Source: Mucilaginibacter ginsenosidivorans
GTDB lineage: Bacteria > Bacteroidota > Bacteroidia > Sphingobacteriales > Sphingobacteriaceae
Direction: 5' to 3'
Assembly: GCF_007971025.1 (NCBI RefSeq)
Contig: NZ_CP042436.1
Span: forward strand, 3,596,001 to 3,660,000
Length of the DNA: 64,000 nucleotides
In this document: positions 43,473-54,092 of the stretch, one piece after another
Layout of the letters: every line of letters begins with the position of its first letter
Position numbering within the stretch: the stretch's first letter is position 1
Notes under the pieces: model-generated
The model's database searches: none
What the model was told of the DNA's origin: nothing
What the model saw: only the letters and a program-made list of their open reading frames with translations
Made by a program: the position numbers and the translations under genes

Positions 43473-45830
43473 ATGTTGAAAAACTATGTAATCATCGCTT
43501 TCAGGAATATCCGGCGCAATTTTGGCTATGCTTTCCTTAATGTATTTGGGCTGACATTGGGTATCGCTTCGTGCCTTATTCTCTTTTTGGTTGTACGAAA
43601 TGAACTTACTTACGACAATTACACTAAAGCTGACAGGATATGTCGCGTTACTTTAAATGCTATTGATTTTAACTCCAACGTGTCACTGGCTGTAGCGCCC
43701 AAAATGCGTAACGACTTTCCGGAGCTTGAACAAGTTTCGCAGATTATGTACAACAACAACGCTATTATTAAGATCAATAATCAGCGCTTCAAGGAAAATG
43801 ACGTTGCCTTTGCCGATCAATACCTGCCGCAGATATTTGATTTCCAATGGATACACGGGGATCCAAAAACTGCCCTGGCCGAACCAAACTCCATAGTACT
43901 TACCGAAAGCGTTGCAAAAAAATACTATGGTGAAGATAATCCTATGGGGAAGGTTATCAATATAGAAAATCGAATCAATGCAAAAGTAACCGGTGTTATT
44001 AAAGATCAGCCCGGTAATCGCAGCGTGCCTTTGCGAATACTGGTCTCATTGGAAACGATAAAGGACCAGGTGAAACAAGGAATGGGCAATTTTTGGAATA
44101 TCGGCGGGGGCTTTTTCACGTTTATTCTTTTGCCACCGAATTACCCCGTTGAACGTATCCAGGCGCGTATCCCTCAATTCCTCCATAAAAATTGGGATCT
44201 TAACCCGAAAGAGGTTAGGCTGCCAATTCAGCCCATAAAGAACATCCATTTCGATCAGCGTTATATTAATAACGTTATTACGCCCACCTCTAAGGACACT
44301 TATTATGCCTTGTTTGGTGTGGCGTTGCTCATTGTTATTACAGCTTGTATCAACTTTGTTAACCTGGCCACTGCACAGGCTATCAAACGTGCCAAGGAGG
44401 TAGGGGTACGTAAGGTGCTGGGTGCCACACGCCCGCAACTGATCAAACAATTCCTGGGCGAAACTACCATGCTAGTGCTATTGTCGTTGATCGCAGGCCT
44501 AGTACTCGCGTCTTTATTCTTATCTGGTGCCGATAACTGGATCGGCGTTAAACTCGATTCGCATCAATTGTTACAACCGATGGTTGTGGGTTATATTTTA
44601 GGTGTCACGCTGCTTGTTATACTTATCGCCGGGCTGTACCCGGCTTTTGTTCAATCAGCGTTTCAGCCAGTCGATTCACTTAAAGATAAAGCCGGAAAAT
44701 TTGTCAAAGGATTTACGCTACGTAAGAGCCTGGTAGTTGCACAATTTGCTATTTCCCAAATTCTGATCGTAGGTACCCTGGTGGTAGCCGGGCAAATGAA
44801 TTATTTTGAAAACCAGGATATGGGTTTTAATAAAGATGCTGTTGTTTCATTTTACATCCCTGATGGTAAAAAAGCAGATGCTTTGCGGCATGAGCTTCTC
44901 AGCAATCCCGGTGTCGAAAAAGTTACCTTTTCGAATGGCGCACCATCTTACAATAATGCATTTAACAGCTTTACTGCTCCTGAGTTTGGTATTACAAAAG
45001 ATGGCATAACCGAATTGAAATTCGTCGACGAAAATTACATTGACCTGTTTGGTATGAAAATGCTGGCCGGGCAAAAGGTCTTTAAAAAACCGCAAAAAGA
45101 CTCATCCATTACAGTTGTCGCTAATGAAACGATGATCCATGAAATGAACATCATGGACCCCAACAAAGCGATTGGTAAGCAAATATTCTTTGATAAAACT
45201 CCCGCTACCATTATTGGAGTTGTCCAGGATTTTCAAAGTGAATCGAAGCATAAAAAACGAAGGGCGTGTGTGCTGAGTTATATCCCGGGAGGGTTTTTTA
45301 TGGCAAGCATAAAAATACGCCCGGGCAGCATGAATAAAACCATCGCACAAGTGGGTAAAACATGGGCGACAATGTTCCCCGATAACCTTTTTGATTACCA
45401 GTTCCTTGACGAGCATATTGCAAAGTTTTATATACAGGAGCAAAAGGTATACCTGGCTTTCCAGCTGTTTTCGTCTATAGCCATCATCATCGGTTGCCTT
45501 GGTTTATATGGTTTGATCATGTTTGCAGCTGCTCAAAGAACTAAAGAGGTAGGCATCCGGAAGGTATTAGGTGCGCCTATCATGAGTATTGTGGCTTTGT
45601 TCTCACGCGAGTTTGTTGTCCTTATTGGCATCGCATTTTTGATAGCGGCACCAGTAGGCTATTGGGTGATGAATGCCTGGCTGAACAACTATGCCTATCA
45701 CATTAACATTAATGCAGGTCTGTTTGTTATCTCAATAGTTACTTCATGTGTCATAGCAGCTTTAACTATAGCTTATCAAACGATAAAAGCGGCTTTAGTG
45801 AACCCGGTGAAAAGCCTGCGGTCGGAATAA
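43473..45830 (+). CDS. FtsX/MacB-type ABC permease, double-length (array member 1)
   Basis: 785 residues in two homologous halves: TM helix near 20-42, a MacB periplasmic core domain, FtsX unit with three helices (about 278-400), a further helix, a second periplasmic domain (about 445-650) and a second FtsX unit (about 658-785). Conserved AKEVGVRKVLGA and TKEVGIRKVLGA at the two cytoplasmic loops mark the ATPase-coupling sites. One chain therefore supplies both permease halves. It ends NPVKSLRSE. It is the most diverged member at the start and comes 132 nt after the ATPase gene. Confidence 0.92.
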   Translation: MLKNYVIIAFRNIRRNFGYAFLNVFGLTLGIASCLILFLVVRNELTYDNYTKADRICRVTLNAIDFNSNVSLAVAPKMRNDFPELEQVSQIMYNNNAIIKINNQRFKENDVAFADQYLPQIFDFQWIHGDPKTALAEPNSIVLTESVAKKYYGEDNPMGKVINIENRINAKVTGVIKDQPGNRSVPLRILVSLETIKDQVKQGMGNFWNIGGGFFTFILLPPNYPVERIQARIPQFLHKNWDLNPKEVRLPIQPIKNIHFDQRYINNVITPTSKDTYYALFGVALLIVITACINFVNLATAQAIKRAKEVGVRKVLGATRPQLIKQFLGETTMLVLLSLIAGLVLASLFLSGADNWIGVKLDSHQLLQPMVVGYILGVTLLVILIAGLYPAFVQSAFQPVDSLKDKAGKFVKGFTLRKSLVVAQFAISQILIVGTLVVAGQMNYFENQDMGFNKDAVVSFYIPDGKKADALRHELLSNPGVEKVTFSNGAPSYNNAFNSFTAPEFGITKDGITELKFVDENYIDLFGMKMLAGQKVFKKPQKDSSITVVANETMIHEMNIMDPNKAIGKQIFFDKTPATIIGVVQDFQSESKHKKRRACVLSYIPGGFFMASIKIRPGSMNKTIAQVGKTWATMFPDNLFDYQFLDEHIAKFYIQEQKVYLAFQLFSSIAIIIGCLGLYGLIMFAAAQRTKEVGIRKVLGAPIMSIVALFSREFVVLIGIAFLIAAPVGYWVMNAWLNNYAYHININAGLFVISIVTSCVIAALTIAYQTIKAALVNPVKSLRSE

Positions 45831-45868
45831 ACAATGAGTTGAATATAGGTCACCAAAGAATTGACGCC

Positions 45869-48268
45869 ATGATAAATAACTTCATCAAAACTGCCTGGCG
45901 AAACATTACTGCCAACAAGCTTTTTGCTACGCTCAACATCGCAGGATTAGCTATTGGTATTTGTGTTTGCATCACATTGTTTGCATGTGCCTCGTACGAA
46001 TTGAGTTTCGACCGCATGTATAAAAACTCAAAAGATATTTACCGCGTAAACCTGCAGTCTTCTCCGGAGTATAATTCAAAGGTATGGGCACAACTTCCCG
46101 GTATTGCCGGTCCAGCATTTATACAAAATATTCCGCAGGTAAAAGCAATGACCAGGCTGCTTAAACACGATTTTGGAGCGATAATATCATTAAAGACCGA
46201 CGACAAGAATTTTAGTGAAAAAGGTTTATATATGGCTGATTCCTCGATTTTCGGCATGTTCGACTTTAAATTTACGGAAGGGAACGCCCAAACGGTTTTT
46301 GCTCATCCAAAATCGGTCGTGCTTTCCGAATCGGCAAAGGAACGGCTTTATGGTAAAGAGCCAGCTTTCGGCAAAATTATTTATGTAGAAAACAAGGATA
46401 CCTTGCAGGTATCGGGTGTATACAAAGATCTGCCTCAGAATAGCACCATCGACTGCGATATGGTCTACAATATTATGGATTCGTGGGCGGGTAAAGATGT
46501 ATATTGGGGAAATTCGAGCTACGAAACCTATTGCCTTTTACGGCCTGGAGCTGATGTTGAACGGGTACAAAAACAAGCTAATGCGCTTATTGATAAAAAC
46601 ATCGCAAAAAAGAACAAGTTTTTTACTAAATTCTTGTTTCAACCGCTGGCCGACATCCATTTATACTCTGCCGATATAAGAGCCGGCTTTTCGTCCAGGA
46701 TAGGAAGCGTAGGCACTGTAAAAGCATTGCTGCTGTTATCGTTGTTGGTACTCGCCATAGCATGTATCAATTATATGAACCTCGCTACCGCCCGCTCGGA
46801 AAAACGCGCTAAAGGTGTAGGGGTAAATAAAGTGTTAGGTGCTGATAAACGCCATTTGCTGGCACTGTTTTATACAGAAACGGCAGTACTCTCTTTTGTA
46901 GCTATCATCATTGGTTATTTGGCTTGCTTTGTCCTGCAGCCATTTTTCCAGGATATTACCGGTATTGGGCTAAGGCCGTCTGCGCTATCTGCAACACCCA
47001 TTTTGTGTGGTTTGCTTCTTACATGGGTTGTGGTAACGCTTTTGGCCGGTAGTTACCCCGCGTTCTCTATGTCGCGTATATCGCCGCTTGTTTTGATGAA
47101 TAAGCTAAAAATGAAACACTCCGCAGCCGATCTTATCCGCAAATCTCTTGTCGTGTTCCAGTTTGCTTCATCGATCATACTGATCATATCGGTGATCCTG
47201 ATCCTGCAACAAATACGTTATATCCGCAATAAGGACCTTGGTTATAATCCCAAAGGAATTGTTTCCGTATCTATCAAAGCAGCCCAGAACAAGCAGCAGG
47301 TTGCGTCTTTCATAAACGACCTGCAGAAAATGACCGGTGTAGAAAGCGCGTCACCATCGCAGTCCATCCCGGGTGATATAGAAAGCGGTAAAAGCATACG
47401 AAAATACACCACCGATAAAGACAGGTTCCCTGTAAGAACCTGCAATACCGAGGGCTCTATTCTGAAAACTATGCAGTTAAAATTGCTTGCCGGCAATACC
47501 ATACCGCAAACGCTCGCAGCTGGCGATACCAATTGTTATTTACTGGTTAACGAGTCGGTAATAAAATACCTTGGTTACAAAACGCCGCAGGACGCCATAG
47601 GCAGATATGCCTCTACAGAGATGCACCCCCGTTCCATTATTACAGGTGTGGTGAAAGATTTCAATTACGAATCGTTAAAAAATGACATAGGGGGCTATGT
47701 CTACTATATTACCAACAAGCGAACCGAGCCATTGAATACGCTGCTTATCCGGTATAACACAAGAGCACTTTCGTTTTTTATGCAGCAGGTACAAAATACA
47801 TTTAAAGCCGATGTGCCAAATTCCAGCTTCGATTACGAGTTTCTCGATACCCATATTCAAAACCTTTATGCATCCGAGCAGCACACTGCCAGGACGGCTA
47901 CGGTATTTTCAATATTGGCCATTTTTGTCGCCTGCCTTGGCCTGTTCGGATTAGCCGCATCCATTGCCGAACAACGTACAAGGGAGATCGGCATCCGGAA
48001 AGTACTTGGGGCAAGTGTACCCGGCATTGCAAGGCTGCTGACGGGCGATTTTTTAAAACTGGTGCTCATTTCCATAGTTATCGCATCGCCAATTGCCTGG
48101 TATATGATAAATAAATGGCTGACGGGATTTAGCTACCGGATACATGTAGGCTTATGGGCGTTCATTATAGCCGGATTAACGGCAGTTGTTTTTGCTTTGC
48201 TGACTACCAGTTCGCATGCGATAAAAGCAGCATTGGCGAATCCGGTAAAGAGTCTTCGGTCAGAGTGA
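45869..48268 (+). CDS. FtsX/MacB-type ABC permease, double-length (array member 2)
   Basis: 799 residues from the ATG at 45869 (MINNFIKTAWRNITANK); the frame is open 41 codons upstream, but that stretch overlaps member 1 and lacks the family start. The two-halves layout of the array is kept, with GLAIGICVCI in the first helix, RAKGVGVNKVLGA at the first coupling loop and TREIGIRKVLGAS at the second. The first loop has Asn where the others have Arg (VNKVLGA for VRKVLGA). It ends NPVKSLRSE. It starts 38 nt after member 1. Confidence 0.92.
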   Translation: MINNFIKTAWRNITANKLFATLNIAGLAIGICVCITLFACASYELSFDRMYKNSKDIYRVNLQSSPEYNSKVWAQLPGIAGPAFIQNIPQVKAMTRLLKHDFGAIISLKTDDKNFSEKGLYMADSSIFGMFDFKFTEGNAQTVFAHPKSVVLSESAKERLYGKEPAFGKIIYVENKDTLQVSGVYKDLPQNSTIDCDMVYNIMDSWAGKDVYWGNSSYETYCLLRPGADVERVQKQANALIDKNIAKKNKFFTKFLFQPLADIHLYSADIRAGFSSRIGSVGTVKALLLLSLLVLAIACINYMNLATARSEKRAKGVGVNKVLGADKRHLLALFYTETAVLSFVAIIIGYLACFVLQPFFQDITGIGLRPSALSATPILCGLLLTWVVVTLLAGSYPAFSMSRISPLVLMNKLKMKHSAADLIRKSLVVFQFASSIILIISVILILQQIRYIRNKDLGYNPKGIVSVSIKAAQNKQQVASFINDLQKMTGVESASPSQSIPGDIESGKSIRKYTTDKDRFPVRTCNTEGSILKTMQLKLLAGNTIPQTLAAGDTNCYLLVNESVIKYLGYKTPQDAIGRYASTEMHPRSIITGVVKDFNYESLKNDIGGYVYYITNKRTEPLNTLLIRYNTRALSFFMQQVQNTFKADVPNSSFDYEFLDTHIQNLYASEQHTARTATVFSILAIFVACLGLFGLAASIAEQRTREIGIRKVLGASVPGIARLLTGDFLKLVLISIVIASPIAWYMINKWLTGFSYRIHVGLWAFIIAGLTAVVFALLTTSSHAIKAALANPVKSLRSE

Positions 48269-48329
48269 TTTATGGAATACCATCAGCAGTTTGCGCGCCA
48301 GTGAATTAACGAATAATTGAGCTAATAAC

Positions 48330-50783
48330 ATGATCAAAAATTACGTAAAAACCGCCTGGCGGAACCTTTGGAAAAACAAGGTTTTTTCATCTATCAACAT
48401 ATTAGGATTGTCCCTTGGCATGGCTGCATGCCTGCTTATACTCCAGTATGTGAATTTTGAGCTGAGTTATGATCATTTCAACAAGAACGCTGATAACATT
48501 TACCGCGTGGTTAACGACCGGTATCAGAATGGCAAGCTGATACAACACGGGACGATAACCTATTCGGCGGTGGGTAAGGCAATGAAAGACGATTATCCCG
48601 AAGTGGCGGCCAATGCGCGTGTCCTTAATTTTGGAGAGTCCACCATCGCCTATAAAGACAAAAAGATACCCAAAAACCCAACGTATTGCGTAGATAACTC
48701 GTTGCTATCCATGTTTACTTTTCCAGCTTCGGCGGGCGACGAAAAAGCCGCCCTCGCGGAAGTAAATACCGCGGTGATCTCGGAAACACTGGCCCGTAAG
48801 TTATTTGACGTAAAGGGTGAAGATTTCAGCTCTTGCGTAGGGCAAATGGTAAAAATGGGCACGGATACTTTCCCGACAAAGATCACAGCAATTCTTAAGG
48901 ATGCGCCGAAAAACTCTATTTTCCAGTTTGATATACTGATATCTTACCAAACGCTCATCCACACCTATGGCTATAAGGAGGCTGATTACGACTTCCACGA
49001 CTCCGATTTCTGGCATTACATCCAGTTAAAACCACGGACCGACTATAAAGCATTTAATGCGAAAATGGCTGCATTCAGCCAGCGCCACTTCCAGGGTAAT
49101 AAGGTATCCGGGAGCGTGGAAAAGTTTTATCTCCAACCCTTGTTGAATGTACACTTGTACTCAGACACCGAATATGAGAACATAAAAACCGCGAGCTCCA
49201 CCGTTGTTTGGGGACTGCTGATCATCGCTTTATTTATTATTGGTATCGCGTGGGTAAATTACATTAACCTTGCAACTGCCCGCGCTGCCGAACGGGCTAT
49301 GGAAGTGGGGGTGCGCAAAGTAACCGGCGCCACCAGGGGGCAGCTTATCAGGCAGTTTTTGACGGAATCGCTGATAATTAATGTATTTGCATTAGGGGTT
49401 GCCATTATACTTGCTGTTTTGACGCAGCCGGTGTTCAACGATCTGGTACAACAGCGGTTATCGCTGTCGTTTCTTTTCCAGAAAGGCCTCGGCGGCTACG
49501 TCATCAGCGCCGGGCTCATTGTACTTGTACTTACAGGTATTTTCATATCCGGCTTTTATCCTGCGTTCGTATTATCGTCGTTCAAGCCGATCCTTGTTCT
49601 GAAGGGGAAATACAGCAGTTCAAAAAAAGGCATAGCATTACGCAAAGCCCTGGTAATAGGCCAGTTTGCCATAACCGTGGTGCTGATCACAGGTTCATTC
49701 GTGGTATTTAAGCAGATCAAATTTATGAGTAGCCAAAAACTGGGAGTTGATATAGACCAGGTATTGGTATTTGGAGGCCCGCAGGTTATGAGTCCGGATA
49801 CCGGCGACACCAGGGCAAAGGCTTTTCTTGCGGAGTTGAAGCAGTTATCGACAGTTAAGGACGCGGCTACTTCGTTTTGGGTGCCGGGCAACGAAACCGG
49901 GCGAAACTTTAACATCAGGGCCGATCATACAGATCCTAATGCACACTATACTATGCGTTTCAATGGTATTAGTACTGAGTATATCAAAACGTACGGCATG
50001 ACTTTGGTTGCAGGCAGGGATTTTGTGCCCACCGACTACGCCAAAAAATATGAAGACCTGCGCAGCACGATCCTTAATGTAAATGCGACGAAATTACTTG
50101 GTTTTAAATCGCCGCAAGCGGCAATAGGCCAAACTATGTATAACGGGCAAAGCAAATGGGCCATTATTGGCGTTGTTGCGGATTCGCATCAAAAATCGTT
50201 ACGGTACGCTATCGAACCTACATTCTTCAGGCCGCAACTCAGAATAGGCGCACAAATATCTGTAAAGATGAATACATCAAATCCAACTGAGACCATCGCA
50301 TCGATCAAGGCTCTGTACGATAAATTTTTCCCGGGTAATCTTTTCGATTACGGCTTTTTGGACCAGCGTTATAACGACCAGTATAAGAACGATGCCTTAT
50401 TTGGTAAAGCCTTTGGCATATTTGGTGGGTTTGCCATTTTTATCGCCTGTTTGGGTCTGCTGGGGTTATCGTTGTTTGCCACCATCCAGCGCACCAAGGA
50501 AATAGGAGTGAGGAAGGTTTTAGGAGCTTCAGTAACCAACATTGTACTGCTGTTGTCGCGCGATTTTATCAAACTGGTGGTAATAGCTATTATGATTGCC
50601 ATTCCGATTGCCTGGATCATCCTGCACAAGTGGCTGCAGGATTTTGCATACCACACCGGCATAAGCTGGTGGATATTTGGCTTGTCCGGTATCGCCGCTA
50701 TAATGGTGGCCCTGGCAACCATAAGTTTCCAGGCGGTAAAAGCAGCAGGGGCAAACCCGGTTAAGAGCCTTCGCTCAGAATGA
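48330..50783 (+). CDS. FtsX/MacB-type ABC permease, double-length (array member 3)
   Basis: 817 residues. First helix in GLSLGMAACLLILQYV; coupling loops AMEVGVRKVTGATRGQ (Thr for the usual Leu in KVLGA) and TKEIGVRKVLGAS. The periplasmic domains carry the family block IYRVVNDR and later DFVPTDYAKKYED, an insert relative to the neighbours. It ends NPVKSLRSE. The intergenic gap to member 2 is 61 nt and shows no terminator, in keeping with a single long transcript. Confidence 0.92.
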   Translation: MIKNYVKTAWRNLWKNKVFSSINILGLSLGMAACLLILQYVNFELSYDHFNKNADNIYRVVNDRYQNGKLIQHGTITYSAVGKAMKDDYPEVAANARVLNFGESTIAYKDKKIPKNPTYCVDNSLLSMFTFPASAGDEKAALAEVNTAVISETLARKLFDVKGEDFSSCVGQMVKMGTDTFPTKITAILKDAPKNSIFQFDILISYQTLIHTYGYKEADYDFHDSDFWHYIQLKPRTDYKAFNAKMAAFSQRHFQGNKVSGSVEKFYLQPLLNVHLYSDTEYENIKTASSTVVWGLLIIALFIIGIAWVNYINLATARAAERAMEVGVRKVTGATRGQLIRQFLTESLIINVFALGVAIILAVLTQPVFNDLVQQRLSLSFLFQKGLGGYVISAGLIVLVLTGIFISGFYPAFVLSSFKPILVLKGKYSSSKKGIALRKALVIGQFAITVVLITGSFVVFKQIKFMSSQKLGVDIDQVLVFGGPQVMSPDTGDTRAKAFLAELKQLSTVKDAATSFWVPGNETGRNFNIRADHTDPNAHYTMRFNGISTEYIKTYGMTLVAGRDFVPTDYAKKYEDLRSTILNVNATKLLGFKSPQAAIGQTMYNGQSKWAIIGVVADSHQKSLRYAIEPTFFRPQLRIGAQISVKMNTSNPTETIASIKALYDKFFPGNLFDYGFLDQRYNDQYKNDALFGKAFGIFGGFAIFIACLGLLGLSLFATIQRTKEIGVRKVLGASVTNIVLLLSRDFIKLVVIAIMIAIPIAWIILHKWLQDFAYHTGISWWIFGLSGIAAIMVALATISFQAVKAAGANPVKSLRSE

Positions 50784-50862
50784 GCTATAACTCTTAAAGA
50801 GAGTGAGCAGTTTATAGCTGGCAGTTTGCAATACTGATGAACTAATGAAATAATAATTCAAT

Positions 50863-53256
50863 ATGATACGTAACTATTTTAAGATCGCTTTTCGTCGTTT
50901 ACAAAAGAACAAGCCATACACTTTTGTCAACATCATAGGCTTAACTGCCGGTATTGCCAGTTGCCTGCTTATCGGCTTGTTTATTATTAATGACCTAAGC
51001 TACGACAGATTTAATACCAAAGCCGACCGCATTGTGCGAATGACGATGCAATATGATGAAGGAGGTAAGCAAAAGGTTGCTTTAAGCGGCACCAAAGCTG
51101 GTCCGCAGTTACAACGTACTTTTCCGCAAGTAGAGGCTTTTGTCAGGATCATCGACAACTACAGGGTTGTAAAGTATGGTAGCGAAGTATTTACGGAAAA
51201 CCGGTTCCTGTATGCTGATTCGTCATTCCTGAAAGTATTCTCTTTCCCGTTACTTGAGGGCGATGCGGGCACCGCGCTTAACGCACCTAATAAAGTTTTA
51301 ATATCGCGAACTACAGCTAAAAAGTATTTTGGCAATGCAGATGCAATAGGGAAAACCATTATTATTAATGATACGAAAGAATACCTGGTGACGGGTGTGC
51401 TTGCAGACGCACCCGAAAACTCACAGATCAAGTATGATTTTGTAGGCTCATTTACTTCACTTGACGTATCGAAAACGGAAGAATGGTGGACAGCTAATTA
51501 CACTACATATTTGTTGTTAAAGGACAAAAATCAGTTAAAAGGTTTCCAGGCCCAGCTTAATGATTACATGCGTGGTGTAAGTAACAACGAGCTCCACCTT
51601 GAAGCAAACAGCCCATTACTTTATAATCTCGAGCCTTTGTTAAGTGTCCACCTGTATTCGCAACTGGATGGGCTTGAACCGAACGGCAATATCAATACAG
51701 TTTACATACTTGGTGTAATAGCGCTTCTGATCTTGGTGATAGCCTGTATAAACTATACCAACCTGGCTACGGTACAATCAACTATGCGCAGTGCCGAGAT
51801 AGGTATCCGTAAAGTTTTGGGAGCACGTAAAGGCCAGCTATTCAGGCAATTTATTGGCGAATCGTTTTTAATCACATTGATATCGCTTTTAGCCGGTGTA
51901 CTGATTGCCTATGTGTTACTTCCATACTTTAATCACGCAACCGGAAAAGTGCTCACATTTCATCTGCTGATACAACCACTTCCATTGATGGCCTTAGCGG
52001 CTTTGTGTATACTTATCGCCTTAGCATCGGGTAGTTACCCGGCTATTGTACTATCAAGCACAAGGTTGACCTCCATTTTAAAGGCTGGGGTCCGGCTTAC
52101 ATCGTCGGGCGGTATATTCAAGAAATCGCTGATCGTATTCCAGTTCGGCGTTTCAGTCTGTCTCATCATTGCCACCATTATTGTGGTACAACAGATCAAC
52201 TATATCCAAAAGAAGGATCTTGGCTATGATAAGGAACACGTGATCGTGCTGCCGATGGGGCAGAAGGCCCGCGAAAGCTACGAGGCCATAAAAGCACAGA
52301 TAAGCCTTTTGCCGCAGGTGGTAAGCGTAAGTGGGGCCAACGCGACACCAACTTTGGTACAATGGACAGATGGTTTAAAGGGCGATTTCGGGAAAGGTAA
52401 AATAGACCTGACCATAAAGGCGTTGCCATCGGATATTGGTTTTATCAAAACCATGGGTATGAAGATCATCGCCGGAACCGATTATACAGAAAGTGACCTG
52501 AAGCTGGGCGATACATCCAACAATTACAAGAACTTTCGTTATTCCTTTATCCTGAACGAAAGTGCTGTAAAAGCTTTGGGGTTAACGCCACAACAGGCTA
52601 TAGGCAAACAGGTTGAAAAAAATGCGCCCGGCGAGATAAAAGCGGTGGTAAAAGACTTCAATTTTTCATCGATGCACGAACCGGTCGGCCCGTTGATGCT
52701 TTTTCTTGACAGGCAATGGACCAATTACATTTTCATAAGAGTTCATGGAAACGACATACCGCAGGCAATTGCATCATTGAGCCAGATATGGAAGGAACGT
52801 GTGCCTTCGCGCCCGTTTGAGTATCATTTCCTGGATGATTATTACAATAAACTGTATGTTTCGGAACAGCGTACTGCTACGGTGTTCAGCACTTTTGCAA
52901 CGCTGGCTATACTGCTGGCCTGCATGGGTTTGTTCGGCCTGGCTGCCTTTACAACCGTACAGCGCACCCGCGAAATAGGTATTCGCAAGGTATTGGGAGC
53001 AAATGTGAGATCGATCGTAATGCTGATAGCCAATGACTTTATGAAACTGACGCTGGCTGCCGTAGTACTGGCATCGCCACTGGCGTGGTATTTTATGCAT
53101 AAATGGTTGCAGGATTTTGCTTATCGCATAGATATACAGTGGTGGATATTCGTCCTGGCCGGCGGTGTATCGGTATTGATAGCTTTTATCACCGTAAGTT
53201 TTCAATCCATTAAAGCTGCATTGGCTAATCCGGTCGAAAGCCTGCGTTCAGAATAG
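50863..53256 (+). CDS. FtsX/MacB-type ABC permease, double-length (array member 4)
   Basis: 797 residues. First helix in GLTAGIASCLLIGLFI, coupling loops SAEIGIRKVLGARKGQ and TREIGIRKVLGAN. The periplasmic parts retain the DRIVRMTMQYDE start, LYADSSFLKVFSFPLLEGD and VVKDFNFSS blocks that recur in the array. The C-terminus is NPVESLRSE, with Glu for Lys. It precedes the DUF2807 gene by 29 nt, where the run of permease genes is interrupted. Confidence 0.92.
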   Translation: MIRNYFKIAFRRLQKNKPYTFVNIIGLTAGIASCLLIGLFIINDLSYDRFNTKADRIVRMTMQYDEGGKQKVALSGTKAGPQLQRTFPQVEAFVRIIDNYRVVKYGSEVFTENRFLYADSSFLKVFSFPLLEGDAGTALNAPNKVLISRTTAKKYFGNADAIGKTIIINDTKEYLVTGVLADAPENSQIKYDFVGSFTSLDVSKTEEWWTANYTTYLLLKDKNQLKGFQAQLNDYMRGVSNNELHLEANSPLLYNLEPLLSVHLYSQLDGLEPNGNINTVYILGVIALLILVIACINYTNLATVQSTMRSAEIGIRKVLGARKGQLFRQFIGESFLITLISLLAGVLIAYVLLPYFNHATGKVLTFHLLIQPLPLMALAALCILIALASGSYPAIVLSSTRLTSILKAGVRLTSSGGIFKKSLIVFQFGVSVCLIIATIIVVQQINYIQKKDLGYDKEHVIVLPMGQKARESYEAIKAQISLLPQVVSVSGANATPTLVQWTDGLKGDFGKGKIDLTIKALPSDIGFIKTMGMKIIAGTDYTESDLKLGDTSNNYKNFRYSFILNESAVKALGLTPQQAIGKQVEKNAPGEIKAVVKDFNFSSMHEPVGPLMLFLDRQWTNYIFIRVHGNDIPQAIASLSQIWKERVPSRPFEYHFLDDYYNKLYVSEQRTATVFSTFATLAILLACMGLFGLAAFTTVQRTREIGIRKVLGANVRSIVMLIANDFMKLTLAAVVLASPLAWYFMHKWLQDFAYRIDIQWWIFVLAGGVSVLIAFITVSFQSIKAALANPVESLRSE

Positions 53257-53285
53257 TTAATAAAGCATAGTTAGAATTCAATAAT

Positions 53286-54050
53286 ATGAAAACAATAAAT
53301 GTCCTATTAATAGCAGCTGCATTTTCAACAGGCTCTGCCCCCGTATTTGCAAATACGCATACTACGGTTAAAACCGATTCAACAATTACTACCACGCGAA
53401 GTGTTTCGGGATTCGATGGCTTACATGTGCAGGGCCCATTCGAAGTTTTTGTTACCCAGGGCACTACCGAATCGGTGAAATTTGATTCTCCGGAAGAGAT
53501 AGTACCCCGCATTGTAACTGAAGTGCATGGAAATACTTTGGATATCCATAACAAACATGATAACTGGGGCTGGGGCGAAAAGAGCTGGTACAGCGACAAA
53601 AGCTGGTGGCACAAGCACAACGTCAAAATAAAAGTATATGTGACGGTGAAAGAGTTAAATAATATTAAGCTGTCCGGTTCGGGAGGTGTATCTTTTAAAG
53701 AAGGTATAGCCGCTAACACGATGAAATTAACGGTACATGGTTCCGGAAATATTGAGGGCAAACTGGATGTTAAAAAATTGCAAAGTGCCATTTCCGGCTC
53801 AGGTAATATCAAACTATCAGGCACGGCCGAAACCTCAGCAGTAAAGATGACCGGCTCGGGTAATTTTGATGCATCAGAATTGGTTACTTCCAATTCGGCT
53901 GTCAAGGTTTCCGGTTCGGGTGGCGCTAGGGTAAATGCTAACGAACGCGTTGATGCTGCCATCAGCGGATCTGGTGGCGTAAGCTATACCGGCACGGCAA
54001 AATTAGTTAACAGTACAAAAAGCGGCAGCGGCAACATCAGTAGATTTTGA
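53286..54050 (+). CDS. DUF2807 (GIN-head) putative adhesin-like exported protein
   Basis: 254 residues with a signal peptide ending near VFAN. The body is a right-handed-helix-like series of Ser-Gly-rich repeats (SGSGNIKLSG, MTGSGNFDAS, KVSGSGGARV, ISGSGGVSYT), the mark of the DUF2807 family. A Trp-rich insert (residues 92-111, with five Trp) sits after LDIHNK and is unusual. Such proteins are secreted or outer-membrane-associated; function unproven. It lies between permeases 4 and 5 in the same direction (29 and 42 nt gaps), so it is probably co-transcribed and may be an accessory or cargo protein. Confidence 0.87.
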   Translation: MKTINVLLIAAAFSTGSAPVFANTHTTVKTDSTITTTRSVSGFDGLHVQGPFEVFVTQGTTESVKFDSPEEIVPRIVTEVHGNTLDIHNKHDNWGWGEKSWYSDKSWWHKHNVKIKVYVTVKELNNIKLSGSGGVSFKEGIAANTMKLTVHGSGNIEGKLDVKKLQSAISGSGNIKLSGTAETSAVKMTGSGNFDASELVTSNSAVKVSGSGGARVNANERVDAAISGSGGVSYTGTAKLVNSTKSGSGNISRF

Positions 54051-54092
54051 GCCGGAGGGAATCACCACCAATTAAACTAATCAACCAATATC

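Noticed and set aside
45746..45868. 41-codon upstream extension of permease 2
   Set aside because: It overlaps permease 1 in another frame; all other members begin with the M-(I/L/F)-x-N-Y pattern found at 45869.
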